DNA from: Aeromonas piscicola
GTDB taxonomy: Bacteria > Pseudomonadota > Gammaproteobacteria > Enterobacterales > Aeromonadaceae
Reading direction: 5' to 3'
DNA length: 64,000 nt
NCBI RefSeq assembly: GCF_000820005.1
Contig: NZ_CDBL01000080.1
Span: forward strand, 59,696-123,695
The notes beneath the pieces are model-generated. The model saw nothing but the letters and a program-made list of their open reading frames with translations, made no database searches and had not been told where the DNA came from. Below, piece by piece: positions 31,456-41,210 of this stretch. The translations under genes and the position numbers were made by a program. Numbering within the stretch: the stretch's first letter is position 1; each line of letters begins with the position of its first letter.

Positions 31456-32385
31456 TCACGACAGCAGGGCATCCTGGAATACGCCACGGGCCAGCAGTGC
31501 GGCCCCGAATACCCCGGCGCTATCCCCCAGGGCTGGAGCAATAATGGGGGTGGCGAAGCGGGGATTAAAGAGGAAGGGCAAAATTGTCTGCCGCCCGGCG
31601 CTGTAGAGACTCTGCACGTTGCCGACCCCGCCGCCGATGACGATCACATCCGGATCCAGAATGTTGACCACGTTGGCCAGCGCCTGACCAAACAACAGGT
31701 GCAGTCTGTCTATGGTGAGCTTGGCCACGTGATCATGGGCGCTGGCCGCCGTAATCTGGGCCAGCGACAGATGACGCTTGGCCTTGGCCTGATACCAGGC
31801 TTCCAGCGCGGGGCCGCTGATGAAGGTCTCGACGCAGCCGCGCTTGCCGCAGTAGCACTCGGGCCCATCGGGGGAGAGCACGTTGTGGCCCCACTCCCCG
31901 GCGATACCGTGGTGACCGTTGAGGATCTGGCCATTGATGACGATGCCGGAGCCAACCCCGGTGCCCATTATGATGCCGAACACCACCTTGGCATCCGGGT
32001 GGTGCTGACGCACCGCCCCGAGATGGGTCTCCGCCAGGGCGAAGCAGTTGGCGTCGTTGGCAATCAGCACAGGCACACCCAGCTTGCGCTCCAGATCTTC
32101 CTTGAACGGCTTGCCGTTGAGCTCTGTGGTGTTGCAGTTCTTCATCAGCCCGGTCTGGGGATCCCGCGCCCCCGGCGTCCCCATGCCCAGCACGCTCGGC
32201 CGCTGCCCCAGCCTGGTGGCGCACTCGTCCACCAGTTTGGCAATCTGGCCGATCATGTGCTGATAGCCGCCCTGGCGCTCGGTGGGGATGCGATGGCGCA
32301 GCAGCACCTCGTCACCATCGAGCACCACGCATTCACACTTGGTACCACCGAGATCTATGCCCCAATCCAGTGACTTCTTGCTCAT
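31456..32385 (-). CDS. ROK-family sugar kinase (Mak-like fructokinase)
   Basis: This 309-residue kinase has the ATP-site GIDLGGTKCECVVLDG, catalytic NDANCFALAE near residue 130, and the ROK zinc motif GEWGHN...CYCGKRGCVETFISG. The order of motifs and the segments KNCNTTELNGKPFKEDLE and ANVVNILDPDVIVIGGG resemble Mak fructokinase more than NagK, but this is by eye. The ATG at 32385 has a GGAGGCAAG site. It lies 46 bp before epd and may head that operon. Confidence 0.85.
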   Translation of the reverse strand: MSKKSLDWGIDLGGTKCECVVLDGDEVLLRHRIPTERQGGYQHMIGQIAKLVDECATRLGQRPSVLGMGTPGARDPQTGLMKNCNTTELNGKPFKEDLERKLGVPVLIANDANCFALAETHLGAVRQHHPDAKVVFGIIMGTGVGSGIVINGQILNGHHGIAGEWGHNVLSPDGPECYCGKRGCVETFISGPALEAWYQAKAKRHLSLAQITAASAHDHVAKLTIDRLHLLFGQALANVVNILDPDVIVIGGGVGNVQSLYSAGRQTILPFLFNPRFATPIIAPALGDSAGVFGAALLARGVFQDALLS

Positions 32386-32543
32386 CTTGCCTCCTGCCAT
32401 GACCAAGGATTCTGCCGCGAGGACGCTACGTTTCCGCCTCAGCTGCGACCGCTCATCTTGCTCTTCATTTACCCGCGAGTGTGGCGCAGTGTAACCCGAG
32501 CCGGGGCCGGGATGCAGCCCCAAACCACGGCAGCCCGGATAAC

Positions 32544-32565
32544 AAAACGGGGCCCGCAGGCCCCG
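32544..32565 (-). terminator. hemE terminator
   Basis: On the minus strand CGGGGCC-TGCG-GGCCCCG, a stem closed by a UNCG-type tetraloop, is followed by TTTT. It lies 24 bp after the hemE stop. Confidence 0.88.
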
Positions 32566-32589
32566 CTCTCATTGTGCTTTTTACCGGTC

Positions 32590-33657
32590 TCAGCGACCGT
32601 GGTACTGAGCCGACAGCTCGTGCACCGCATTGACGAAGACGCCTGCGTGCTCGGGATCCACGTCCTGATGGATGCCGTGACCCAGGTTGAAAACGTGACC
32701 GTTACCGCTGCCAAAGCCCGCCAGTATGGTGGCGACCTCTTCGCGGATGCGCGCTGGCGCAGCGTAGAGCATGGAGGGATCCATGTTGCCCTGCAGTGCC
32801 ACCTTGTCACCGACCCGGCGCTTGGCATCCGCGATGTCTATGGTCCAGTCCAGCCCCAGCGCATCGCAACCCGTGGCGGCGATCTGCTCCAGCCACTGAC
32901 CGCCGTTCTTGGTGAACAGGGTGACCGGCACACGGCGCCCCTCATTTTCACGGATCAGGCCATCGACGATCTTGTGCATGTACTGCAGGGAGAAGTCGCG
33001 GTAATCCCGTGGGGTCAGCACGCCGCCCCAGGTGTCGAACACCATGACCGACTGGGCACCCGCCTTGATCTGGGCGTTGAGATAGGCGATCACGCTGTCG
33101 GCCAGCTTGTCGAGCAGCAGGTGCAGTGTCATGGGCTCTGCATACATCATCTGCTTGATCTTGGTGAACGCCTTGGAGCTGCCGCCCTCCACCATGTAGG
33201 TGGCCAGAGTCCAGGGGCTGCCGGAGAAGCCGATCAGCGGCACCTCGCCCTTCAGCTCGCGGCGAATGGTGCGCACCGCGTTCATCACGTAACCCAGCTC
33301 GTCTTCCGGATCCGGGATGGGCAGCGCCTGCACGTCGGCCATGGATTTGATGGGGCGCTCGAAGCGGGGGCCTTCGCCGTGTTCGAAGTAGAGACCCAGC
33401 CCCATGGCATCGGGCACGGTCAGGATGTCGGAGAAGAGGATGGCGGCATCGAGCGGATAGCGGCGCAGCGGCTGCAGGGTGACTTCACAGGCCAGCTCGG
33501 CGTTGCGGCACAAGGACATGAAGTCCCCCGCGACGGCGCGGGTCGCCTTGTATTCCGGCAGATAACGGCCAGCCTGGCGCATCATCCATACCGGGGTCAT
33601 GTCCACTTCCTGACGCAGCAGGGCACGCAGGTATCGATCGTTCTTCAGCTCTTTCAT
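32590..33657 (-). CDS. hemE: Uroporphyrinogen decarboxylase HemE
   Basis: HemE removes four carboxyl groups from uroporphyrinogen III in haem synthesis. The 355-residue protein has the N-terminal signature [29 protein letters not shown], and [13 protein letters not shown]. The ATG at 33657 ([10 protein letters not shown]) is preceded by AGGAACT and matches the family start. It appears to be transcribed alone. Confidence 0.97.
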   Translation of the reverse strand: MKELKNDRYLRALLRQEVDMTPVWMMRQAGRYLPEYKATRAVAGDFMSLCRNAELACEVTLQPLRRYPLDAAILFSDILTVPDAMGLGLYFEHGEGPRFERPIKSMADVQALPIPDPEDELGYVMNAVRTIRRELKGEVPLIGFSGSPWTLATYMVEGGSSKAFTKIKQMMYAEPMTLHLLLDKLADSVIAYLNAQIKAGAQSVMVFDTWGGVLTPRDYRDFSLQYMHKIVDGLIRENEGRRVPVTLFTKNGGQWLEQIAATGCDALGLDWTIDIADAKRRVGDKVALQGNMDPSMLYAAPARIREEVATILAGFGSGNGHVFNLGHGIHQDVDPEHAGVFVNAVHELSAQYHGR

Positions 33658-33768
33658 CCCAGTTCCTGAGTTCATATCCAGCATAAAATGGCGGATATGA
33701 TACCACTTTGTGCGCGGCGGCGGGCGGCACAAACGCGCCGCAGGGCCGCCGGAGTGCAAAGATGTGAA

Positions 33769-33794
33769 GGGGCGCAAACAAGCGCCCCGTTTTT
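33769..33794. terminator. Stem-loop between nudC and hemE with T-run on the plus strand
   Basis: GGGGCGC and GCGCCCC pair around a 6-base loop and are followed by GTTTTT on the plus strand. Both neighbouring genes lie on the minus strand, where the T-run is only CTT, so it is either a weak nudC terminator or a barrier to antisense transcription. Confidence 0.65.
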
Positions 33795-33820
33795 ACCCTG
33801 ATGCCAAGCTCAACCCGACC

Positions 33821-34600
33821 TCAGCCAGCCTCGCCCAGACTCTGCTCGATCAAGCGCCGCGCTATGGTGCCGTGCGGGGGCAGCCGTGGCAGCCGGTCTG
33901 CCTCGAAGAAGTCGGCGGCCACCAGCTCTTCATCCTGCACCCGGATCTCGCCGCTCTCGTAGTCGGCGGTGAAACCCATCATCAGGCTGTGGGGGAATGG
34001 CCAGGGCTGGCTCGCCACGTAGCGCACGTTGCGCACCCGGATGCCGCTCTCCTCGAACACCTCCCGCGCCACGCACTGCTCGAGATTCTCACCCGCCTCC
34101 ACGAAGCCTGCCAGCACGGTGTACATGGGATCGTCCGCCTGATAGTGACGGCGATGGGCCGCCAGCAGGATCGCCGGCCCCTTGCGTACCGCCACTATGA
34201 TGCAGGGGGAGATGCGCGGGTAGACGACGTGGCCCTGCCGGCACATCTGTGCCCACTCCCCGCTCTTGGGCGCCATGAGGGCGCCACACTCGCCGCAGAA
34301 GCGATGGCTGCGGCGGAAGGTGGCCAGCTGCCAGGCACGGCCCCCAAGGCGAAAACCCTCTTCATCGCCAGCCATCATCAGCTGGCGCAACGGCATGAGC
34401 CGACCTGGGTCGGCCTCGGTCCCCAGATCCAGCAGATAACAGGGCAGGCTGTCCCACTCATCAAAATGCTCAAAGGTGGCGGATTGCAGATGGGCGGGCA
34501 AGCTGGCGCGGGGGCCTTGTGGAATGCGCCCCTGTTCATCCAGCAGGACGAGGTGATCGCCCCCCAGCACGAACCAGCGGGCCTGTTCGGTTAATGGCAT
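33821..34600 (-). CDS. nudC: NAD-capped RNA hydrolase / NADH pyrophosphatase NudC
   Basis: NudC cleaves NAD(H) and removes NAD caps from RNA. The 259-residue product has a zinc ribbon, a Nudix box GFVEAGENLEQ...REVFEESG near residue 160, and the family-specific SQPWPFPHSLM. The zinc ribbon is unusual: CGEC is intact, but the second pair reads CRQGH where E. coli has a CxxC, so the fourth ligand may be the His or may be lost. hemE is the next gene downstream. Confidence 0.94.
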   Translation of the reverse strand: MPLTEQARWFVLGGDHLVLLDEQGRIPQGPRASLPAHLQSATFEHFDEWDSLPCYLLDLGTEADPGRLMPLRQLMMAGDEEGFRLGGRAWQLATFRRSHRFCGECGALMAPKSGEWAQMCRQGHVVYPRISPCIIVAVRKGPAILLAAHRRHYQADDPMYTVLAGFVEAGENLEQCVAREVFEESGIRVRNVRYVASQPWPFPHSLMMGFTADYESGEIRVQDEELVAADFFEADRLPRLPPHGTIARRLIEQSLGEAG

Positions 34601-34762
34601 CAGATGAACACTCTTGTTGCGATGTCAGATGAGAATGGCTTGCCCGGCATGATGCACCGGACGCGGCCCGGTGAAAAGTGACGAGTCGCGACCATATTAC
34701 GACCGCGCGGGCCCGCTGGCGACCCCAAGATGGCAGCCCAAAGGGCAAGGTAGTGCCAATAG

Positions 34763-34784
34763 AAAGGCCGCCCGCAGGCGGCCT
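34763..34784 (-). terminator. putA terminator
   Basis: On the minus strand GGCCGCC-TGCG-GGCGGCC (7-bp perfect stem, UNCG-type loop) is followed by TTTCTATT, 25 bp after the putA stop. Confidence 0.88.
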
Positions 34785-34808
34785 CGATTTTGGGGCTCTC
34801 AATGCCGA

Positions 34809-37800
34809 TCAGGCATCGCCCATCGCCAGCAGGGAGGCGTTGCCACCCACCGCAGTGGTGTTGATGGTGCGGGTCTTCTCGGTCACAAAGCGGCTCAGAT
34901 AATGAGGGCCGCCCGCCTTGGGGCCTGTGCCGGAGAGGCCCTGCCCACCGAACGGCTGCACCCCGACCATGGCGCCTATCTGGTTGCGGTTGATGTAGAC
35001 GTTGCCCACGTTGATGCGGCTGGCCAGCTCCTCGGCATGGGATTCGTTGCGGCTGTGGATCCCCAGCGTCAGGCCGTAGCCGGTGCCGTTGATATCCGCG
35101 ATCACAGTGTCCAGCTCCTTGGCGGCGTAGCGCACCACGTGCAGGATGGGGCCGAACTGCTCCTTCACCAGCTCGCGGATGGAGCCGATTTCCAGCGCGG
35201 TCGGCTGCACAAAGTGGCCCCCCAGGGTCACGGCTGGCATCGGCGCCTGAGCGATCAGACGTGAGCGCGGGATCATGTGCACCAGGTGCGCATCCAGCCC
35301 GGCCTTGGCCTCGGCATCGATGACCGGGCCCACATCGGTATTGTGTTCGGCCGGATTGCCCACTTTCAGCTCCTGCAGCGCACCGGTCAGGATCTCCAGC
35401 ACCCGCGGTGCAATCTCCTCCTGCAGGTAGAGCACCCGCAGGGCGGAGCAGCGCTGACCGGCGCTCTGGAAGGCGGCGCTCACCACGTCGCGCACCACCT
35501 GCTCCGGCAGGGCGGTGGAGTCGACTATCATGGCGTTCTGGCCGCCCGTCTCGGCGATGAGCGGCAGTATGGCGCCATCACGCTGGGCCAGGGTCATGTT
35601 GATAAGCTTGGCGGTCTCGGTGGAGCCGGTGAAGCAGACGCCGCCGATGCGGGCATCCGCCGTCAGTTTGGCCCCCACGGTGGCGCCATCGCCCGGCAGC
35701 AGTTGCAGCACATCGCCCGGGATGCCGGCCTGGTGGGCCAGGGTCACCGCCAGATGGGCGATGAGACCGGTCTGCTCCGCCGGTTTGGCGATGACGGTGT
35801 TGCCGGTGGCCAGCGCCGCCGCGATTTGACCGAGGAAGATGGCCAGCGGGAAGTTCCATGGGCTGATACAGACGAACACGCCACGGCCCTGCAGGAACAG
35901 CTCGTTCTGCTCACCCGTGTAGCCGGGTAGCAGGGTCGCCTGCCCCATCAGGCCACGGGCCTGCACCGCGTAGTAGCGGCAAAAATCCACCGCCTCGCGC
36001 ACCTCGTCGATACCGTCCTGCAGCAGCTTGCCCGCCTCGCGGGTACACAAGGAGATGAACTGCTCGCGATTCGCTTCCAGCAGATCCGCCAGCTTCTCCA
36101 GCGCGGCGGCGCGCTCGCTCACCGGGGTTTCGCGCCAGCGCGGGAAGGCAGCATGAGCCGAGGCAAGCGCCTGCTCCACCGCCTGCTCGTCGGCCCAGTG
36201 GATCTTGCCCACTAGCTGGCTCACATCCTGCGGGCTCAGCACGGTACGGGCCTCGCTGCGCTTGAGGGTCTCCCCATCGACTATGGGGCCGGCCAGCCAC
36301 TGCTTGCTCTCCAGCTCCTTCAGCTTGGCGAAAAAGGGACGCTGGATGGAGACGATGTTCATGTTCACGCCGCTGGAGTTCTTGCGGTCGGTGAACAGGT
36401 TCACCGGCTGCGGAATGCGGTCATTGGCCAGGCTGCCATAGCGCTTCAGGGTGCGCAGCGGGTGCTCGGCCAGGCTGTCCACCGGGGTGTTGGGATCCAC
36501 CAGCTTGTGGACGAAGGAGGTGTTGGCCCCGTTCTCCAGCAGGCGGCGCACCAGGTAGGGCAGCAGATCCTTGTGAGCACCGACTGGCGCATAGATGCGG
36601 CAGTGCAAGCCGGGACATTCGCTGAGCACAGCGTTGTGCAGCTCTTCCCCCATGCCGTGCAGGCGCTGGAACTCGAACTGGCGATCGCCGGCCATCTCCA
36701 GGATGCTGACCACGGTATTGGCGTTGTGGGTGGCAAACTGGGGCGAGATGAAGCCGCGGGTCGGCTCGCTCAGCAGGTAGCGGGCACAGGCGAGGTAGGA
36801 GATGTCGGTGCCCGCCTTGCGGGTAAACAGCGGGTAGCCGGGCAGACCGGCCTGCTGGGCATATTTCAGCTCGCTGTCCCAGTAGGCCCCTTTCACCAGC
36901 CGCACCGGGATCAGATCCCCCTGCTCGCGAGCCAGCCCCGTCAACCAGCAGAGCACCGGCAGGGCACGCTTGGAGTAGGCCTGCACCACCATGCCGAGCT
37001 TGCCCCAGCCACGGTTGGCCTCGGAGCGATAGAGCTGCTCGAACAGGTCCAGCGACAGCTCGAGACGGTCCATCTCCTCGGCATCTATGCTGATGGCCAC
37101 GTCCTTGTCACGGGCCAGACGCACCAACCCCACCAGTCGCTCGCTCATCTCGCCGAGCACCCGTTCGCGGTTCGCCACGTCATAGCGCGGATGCAGCGCC
37201 GACAGCTTGATGGAGATGGACGGGGCCGGGCCGCCGTCGCTGATCCGCTCGTTGCCGACCGCCTCGATGGCGCGCTGGTAGTCGCCGAAATACTTGTCCG
37301 CATCGGCCAGGGTCAGGGCAGATTCCCCCAGCATGTCATAGGTGTGGGTGTAACCCTTCTCGCGGGACTTGCGGCTCGCCTTCAGGGCCTCCTTCATGTC
37401 GCGCCCCAGCACGAACTGCTTGCCCATGATCTTCATGGCGGCGTACATGGCGGAGCGCACCACAGGCTCACCCAGCTTGTTGACCATGCGGCCCAGCATG
37501 TTGGCCGGATTGCCGTCCAGCTTCTTGTCCAGCTTGATGATCTTGCCGGTCAGCATCAGGCCCCAGGTGGAGGCATTGACCAGGGTGGAGTCGCTCTTGC
37601 GAAAATGGGACGACCAGTTGGCACCGGAGAGCTTGTCCTTGATCAGGGCGTCGGCGGTCTCGGCATCCGGGATGCGCAGCAGCGCCTCCGCCAGGCACAT
37701 CAGTATGATCCCCTCCTGGGTGTCCAGGCTGTACTCCTGCAGGAAGGCATCTATGCCATCGCCGGAGCCACTCTCCTTGCGTACCTTGGTCACCAGGGTA

Positions 37801-37973
37801 CGGGCACGCTGGGTCACCCGTTCCAGCGAAGCGCCATCCCCCGGCAACATGGCAGATAGCTCCGCCAGATAGGCGTTTTCATCCACCACGTAATTCTGGG
37901 TGATGGCTTCGCGCAGGGCGGCCAGATCGGAGGGAAGGTAGTCAGCTGCAAGAACTTGAGTGGCTTTGAACAT
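34809..37973 (-). CDS. putA: Bifunctional proline dehydrogenase / glutamate-semialdehyde dehydrogenase PutA
   Basis: PutA converts proline to glutamate in two steps. In 1054 residues, the proline dehydrogenase barrel spans roughly 120-480 (SIKLSALHPRY, VRLVKGAYWDSE, FATHNANTV) and the aldehyde dehydrogenase domain about 550-1030 (SPWNFPLAIFLGQ, AETGGQNAMIVDS, catalytic Cys842 in SAGQRCSALRV). There is no N-terminal ribbon-helix-helix domain, so unlike E. coli PutA it should not repress its own gene. It also lacks the ~200-residue extra C-terminal domain of long PutAs. The ATG at 37973 is chosen by homology. Confidence 0.95.
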   Translation of the reverse strand: MFKATQVLAADYLPSDLAALREAITQNYVVDENAYLAELSAMLPGDGASLERVTQRARTLVTKVRKESGSGDGIDAFLQEYSLDTQEGIILMCLAEALLRIPDAETADALIKDKLSGANWSSHFRKSDSTLVNASTWGLMLTGKIIKLDKKLDGNPANMLGRMVNKLGEPVVRSAMYAAMKIMGKQFVLGRDMKEALKASRKSREKGYTHTYDMLGESALTLADADKYFGDYQRAIEAVGNERISDGGPAPSISIKLSALHPRYDVANRERVLGEMSERLVGLVRLARDKDVAISIDAEEMDRLELSLDLFEQLYRSEANRGWGKLGMVVQAYSKRALPVLCWLTGLAREQGDLIPVRLVKGAYWDSELKYAQQAGLPGYPLFTRKAGTDISYLACARYLLSEPTRGFISPQFATHNANTVVSILEMAGDRQFEFQRLHGMGEELHNAVLSECPGLHCRIYAPVGAHKDLLPYLVRRLLENGANTSFVHKLVDPNTPVDSLAEHPLRTLKRYGSLANDRIPQPVNLFTDRKNSSGVNMNIVSIQRPFFAKLKELESKQWLAGPIVDGETLKRSEARTVLSPQDVSQLVGKIHWADEQAVEQALASAHAAFPRWRETPVSERAAALEKLADLLEANREQFISLCTREAGKLLQDGIDEVREAVDFCRYYAVQARGLMGQATLLPGYTGEQNELFLQGRGVFVCISPWNFPLAIFLGQIAAALATGNTVIAKPAEQTGLIAHLAVTLAHQAGIPGDVLQLLPGDGATVGAKLTADARIGGVCFTGSTETAKLINMTLAQRDGAILPLIAETGGQNAMIVDSTALPEQVVRDVVSAAFQSAGQRCSALRVLYLQEEIAPRVLEILTGALQELKVGNPAEHNTDVGPVIDAEAKAGLDAHLVHMIPRSRLIAQAPMPAVTLGGHFVQPTALEIGSIRELVKEQFGPILHVVRYAAKELDTVIADINGTGYGLTLGIHSRNESHAEELASRINVGNVYINRNQIGAMVGVQPFGGQGLSGTGPKAGGPHYLSRFVTEKTRTINTTAVGGNASLLAMGDA

Positions 37974-38040
37974 ATGGGGTCTTCCTGTACGCCCGCAGGC
38001 TATATCGACGAAGGCGGCCGTGCCGCCGAAACGCCGACAA

Positions 38041-38050
38041 TGTATACAAT
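38041..38050. promoter_or_regulatory. Palindromic operator candidate TGTATACAAT, putA-proximal
   Basis: The site TGTATACA with flanking AA and AT lies 68 bp upstream of the putA ATG. The core is a perfect palindrome and recurs 127 bp further upstream, which is unlikely by chance in a GC-rich genome. It looks like a GntR-type operator; the regulator is not identified. Confidence 0.55.
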
Positions 38051-38165
38051 ATCGCCCCATAGATGAAATGAAATTGTTGCCTGACATTAACAAATATCGC
38101 TGATTGGCTCATTTGGCGCGCGTTAAAGCCGGGAGCTGGCGAGGTAGGCAATTTCATCGCCTTAT

Positions 38166-38179
38166 TTTGTATACAATTT
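38166..38179. promoter_or_regulatory. Palindromic operator candidate TTGTATACAA, putA-distal
   Basis: TTTTGTATACAATTTT is a perfect 10-base palindrome within AT-rich flanks. It is the second copy of the TGTATACA core in the putA upstream region and lies just inside the end of the upstream gene's terminator. Two sites 127 bp apart could permit looping. Confidence 0.55.
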
Positions 38180-38189
38180 TATGCGGAGC

Positions 38190-38222
38190 AAAAAAGAAGG
38201 GTCGCTATTGCGACCCTTCTTC
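38190..38222 (-). terminator. Terminator of the SH3-domain gene
   Basis: On the minus strand AGAAGGGTCGC-AATA-GCGACCCTTCT, an 11-bp perfect stem, is followed by TTTTTT. It lies after the duplicated tail of the SH3 gene and before the putA regulatory region. Confidence 0.92.
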
Positions 38223-38283
38223 ATCCGACCGACAGAAACGGTCCGTTTGTACTGTATTCACCATGCTGATGGCAAGATGCCGC

Positions 38284-38402
38284 TCAGTTCATCCAGCGCT
38301 CGCCGCGGCTGCGACGACGGGGCTGAACATGGATAGCAGCATGCACATCAGTTCATCCAGCGTTCGCCACGGCTGCGACGACGGGGCAGCATGGGGAGCA
38401 GG
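38284..38402 (-). repeat. Tail duplication: SH3-gene 3' end repeated after its stop
   Basis: The last ~40 bases of the SH3 gene (38348-38387) recur 64 bp downstream at 38284-38323, with weaker similarity continuing to about 38341. In both, the minus strand encodes RRRSRGERWMN-stop. The two differences in the final 36 bases (CGT/CGC, GAA/GAG) are synonymous. Farther upstream the copy loses phase by a 2-base indel. Confidence 0.93.
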
Positions 38403-38953
38403 ATACCAAGCAGGATACCGCCGCCCACCATGGCACCACCGCGGATGAACCAGTCCATCTGCATGTCGTGCTCCTGATTGTCATAGCTCTGGGTCAGGGC
38501 GTCGTTCTGCTCCTTGAGGTTCCCCATCTCCTCGCTCTGGCTGGCGAGCTGGGCCTTCAGGCTGGCGATCTCCTTGCTCTGCTCGGCGATCTTGCCATCC
38601 TTCTCGGTGAAGCGTTGCTCGTTGTCACCGTTGAGGTTCTGCAGGCGAGCCTTGAGCTCCTCCAGCTCCTTCTGGACTTGGGGCAGCCGCTCGCGCAGGC
38701 TGATCTCGCCCTGCAGCTCGCTGTTCTTGATCCAGCCATCGCGGCCACGACCGTCCACCACCTGGGTGAAGCCGGCCTCGTTGTTCACCGCCTTTACTTC
38801 CAGCGGTTCACCAGCCTTGACGCTGCCGAGGATCCGGTACTGGGTACCCGGACCATTGTGGATAAAGGTAAAGATGTTGTCTGAGACATAACGGGTATCG
38901 GCCAGTGCCTGTTGGGCACACAAGCAGATCAGGATCCCGAGAAGGGCGCGCAT
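38348..38953 (-). CDS. SH3-domain membrane protein (TIGR04211/YgiM-like)
   Basis: This 201-residue envelope protein has a signal peptide (cleavage after ALA, residue 18), a bacterial SH3 domain at about 20-82 (RYVSDNIFTFIHNGPGTQYRILGSV-type start, RDGWIKNSEL end), a long coiled coil at about 85-165, and a C-terminal membrane helix (GGAMVGGGILLGILLP) followed by a basic tail. The architecture is that of YgiM/TIGR04211 proteins, whose function is unknown. Its 3' end is duplicated downstream. Confidence 0.88.
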   Translation of the reverse strand: MRALLGILICLCAQQALADTRYVSDNIFTFIHNGPGTQYRILGSVKAGEPLEVKAVNNEAGFTQVVDGRGRDGWIKNSELQGEISLRERLPQVQKELEELKARLQNLNGDNEQRFTEKDGKIAEQSKEIASLKAQLASQSEEMGNLKEQNDALTQSYDNQEHDMQMDWFIRGGAMVGGGILLGILLPMLPRRRSRGERWMN

Positions 38954-39106
38954 GGTCGATCGATTCTCTTCATTTGGTTAGGTGACTGGCCGAATGTTAA
39001 GCCGCCAGCGGGTCAAAGGACAAGCAAAGAAAAACGCCTCCCCCCGAGCTGAGAGCTGGCTCGCAACTTGTCCCCTCCCCCACGCGACCATTCCAGACGC
39101 CGTAGG

Positions 39107-39859
39107 CTACTTCTGTTTCAGCGCCTTCACCTCGGCACGCAGGGCTCGCAGCTCCTGCAGCAGCAGATCCTGCTGGGCACTCTGGTGATGCCGCCACTTC
39201 TCCAGTTCGCCATCCCCCCGCCCCAGCTGCAGAAACAGGCTGGCCATGAAACCGCTGATGGCACCGAACAGACCGACCCCGAACAGGATCAGCAGGCTGG
39301 CGACGAAGCGCCCCTGCTCCGTCTTGGGCACCAGATCGCCGTAACCTACGGTAGATAGGGTCACCAGGGTCCACCAGAAGGCATCGTAAGGAGTTTGGAT
39401 CTGGCTGCCGGGCTGACCCGATTCAATCAGATACATGACGCCCGAGCCCACCCCCAGCAGCAGGAAGAACAGGAACAGTATCCCCGAGAGGGTGGTCTCG
39501 TTGCGCTCGCGACGGAACATGCCAAGCAGATCCGGCTGATCCCGCAACAGCTGATAAACACGCCACAGCTGGATCAATCGCGCCCAGCGCAGCTGTTCCA
39601 CCATGGGCAGGCTGCCCGGCAGATAGAACCAGTTCGCCTTGAAGAAGGCCAGCTTGTCGCGGGCCCGCACCCAGCCATAGGCGAAGTGGGCGAGGAAGAA
39701 GTAGCAGATCAGACTGTCGACGTCATAGAAGAGCTGCAGGGTCTGGGGGGTCCAGTCCGAATGGCCCCACCAGCGGGCGCAAACCAGCGCAACGGAGATC
39801 ACCGACAGAAACGCCATCAGCAGATCCATGGCGCGCAGGTGAGTTAAGTGATGTCGCAT
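39107..39859 (-). CDS. Two-pore-fold potassium channel, voltage-gated-like
   Basis: This 250-residue protein contains the potassium selectivity filter TVGYGD near residue 182 in [16 protein letters not shown], a pore helix, and preceding membrane helices at about 11-27, 38-55 and 130-150. An S4-like segment ([16 protein letters not shown]) carries spaced arginines. The C-terminus is a coiled coil ([16 protein letters not shown]). The ATG at 39859 has an AGGAAA site. It is divergent from the chemoreceptor gene by 100 bp. Confidence 0.88.
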   Translation of the reverse strand: MRHHLTHLRAMDLLMAFLSVISVALVCARWWGHSDWTPQTLQLFYDVDSLICYFFLAHFAYGWVRARDKLAFFKANWFYLPGSLPMVEQLRWARLIQLWRVYQLLRDQPDLLGMFRRERNETTLSGILFLFFLLLGVGSGVMYLIESGQPGSQIQTPYDAFWWTLVTLSTVGYGDLVPKTEQGRFVASLLILFGVGLFGAISGFMASLFLQLGRGDGELEKWRHHQSAQQDLLLQELRALRAEVKALKQK

Positions 39860-39959
39860 ACACTTTCCTACTTTAGGCACGGTGCGAATTAATAAAAAAG
39901 AAGATAATGCCGATAGTCCTGAGGACAAAGGAAAACCGGCCATTAAAAGGAGAAATATT

Positions 39960-41210
39960 ATGCAGTTAAACCCGCTGGAGCGGCGAATGAGCAATATCCG
40001 GCTGGTACCCAAAGTGGTACTGCTCATGGTGTTCAGTACTGTTTTGTTGCTGATCAAACTCTGGTTCGACGCCAGCAATCTGGAAACCACCCTGCTGAGC
40101 GAGGGCATAGATGCCGACAAGGCCAATGCCATTGCCGATCGCCTGCTCTGGACCGGGGTGATGGAAACCGCCGTGATGGGGGTCATCTTCGTGGTGCTGC
40201 TGCTGACTGGCTCCCGCCTCATGGTCAAGCAGGTGCACTATCTGGTAGGCCTGCTCGAACGCTTCGCCCGCAAGGATCTGAGCCACAAGGTGCTGCTCAA
40301 GTCCCGCGACGAGTTCGGTGACATCGCCAAGGCGGTGGCCCACTCCCAGGAGAATCTCAAGCAGGTATTCGGCACCCAGCGCGTCGCCTGCAAGGAGCTC
40401 AACGACATCGCCTCCCAGGTCACCCTTTGCATGGAAGAGGCCAACGAGGCCATCAGCGAGGAGTTCACCCAGATAGAGCAGCTGGCCAGCGCCATGAGCC
40501 AGATGGTGGGCGCCATTCGCGAGGTGGCCGCTCATGCGGAGCAGGCTTCCCACGCCACCGCCGAAACCAGCCTGCTGGCCGAAGAGGGCAGCCGCTGCGT
40601 AGCGGCCACCGTCAGCACCATAGATACCCTCTCCGGCAACATCCAGCGCTCCTCCACCGTGGTCAATCAGGTGGAGCAGGGGGTCGAACAGATTGGATCC
40701 GTCGTGGATACCATTCGCGGCATCTCGGAGCAGACCAACCTGCTGGCCCTCAATGCCGCCATCGAGGCCGCCCGCGCCGGTGAGGCGGGTCGCGGCTTTG
40801 CCGTGGTGGCATCCGAGGTGCGCGAGCTGGCCAACCGGGCCCAGGCCGCCACCGTCGAGATCCAGAAGATGATCGAACAGTTGCAGGGCAATGCCCGCCA
40901 GGCCGCCGAACTGATGGCCAAGAGCGTACAGCAGGCCGACAAGGGGGTGGAGCAGGTGACCCAGGCCGGTGATCAGCTCGCCACCATAGTGCAGCGGGTA
41001 CAGGGGGTGGCCGACATGAACCGCCAGATCGCCGCAGCCTCCGAGCAGCAGAGCTCGGTGGCCGAGGAGATGAGCGGCAACCTGGAGCAGGTCAAGCAGG
41101 TGGTGGAAGGATCCGTGGTCGTCCTGCGGGAGCTGCAGGAAGCCTCCGAGCTGGTGGAGCACCACAGCCAGACCCTGGATACCCATATCCAGGCTTTCAA
41201 GCTGGCCTGA
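39960..41210 (+). CDS. Methyl-accepting chemotaxis protein with minimal periplasmic part
   Basis: The 416-residue receptor has membrane helices at about 19-37 and 67-84 with only some 28 residues between them, so there is no periplasmic ligand-binding domain. A HAMP-like segment follows ([20 protein letters not shown]), then the long signalling coiled coil with the hairpin tip [20 protein letters not shown]. It probably senses internal or membrane state. The ATG at 39960 has an AAAAGGAG site. Its 3' end is repeated twice downstream. Confidence 0.92.
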   Translation: MQLNPLERRMSNIRLVPKVVLLMVFSTVLLLIKLWFDASNLETTLLSEGIDADKANAIADRLLWTGVMETAVMGVIFVVLLLTGSRLMVKQVHYLVGLLERFARKDLSHKVLLKSRDEFGDIAKAVAHSQENLKQVFGTQRVACKELNDIASQVTLCMEEANEAISEEFTQIEQLASAMSQMVGAIREVAAHAEQASHATAETSLLAEEGSRCVAATVSTIDTLSGNIQRSSTVVNQVEQGVEQIGSVVDTIRGISEQTNLLALNAAIEAARAGEAGRGFAVVASEVRELANRAQAATVEIQKMIEQLQGNARQAAELMAKSVQQADKGVEQVTQAGDQLATIVQRVQGVADMNRQIAAASEQQSSVAEEMSGNLEQVKQVVEGSVVVLRELQEASELVEHHSQTLDTHIQAFKLA

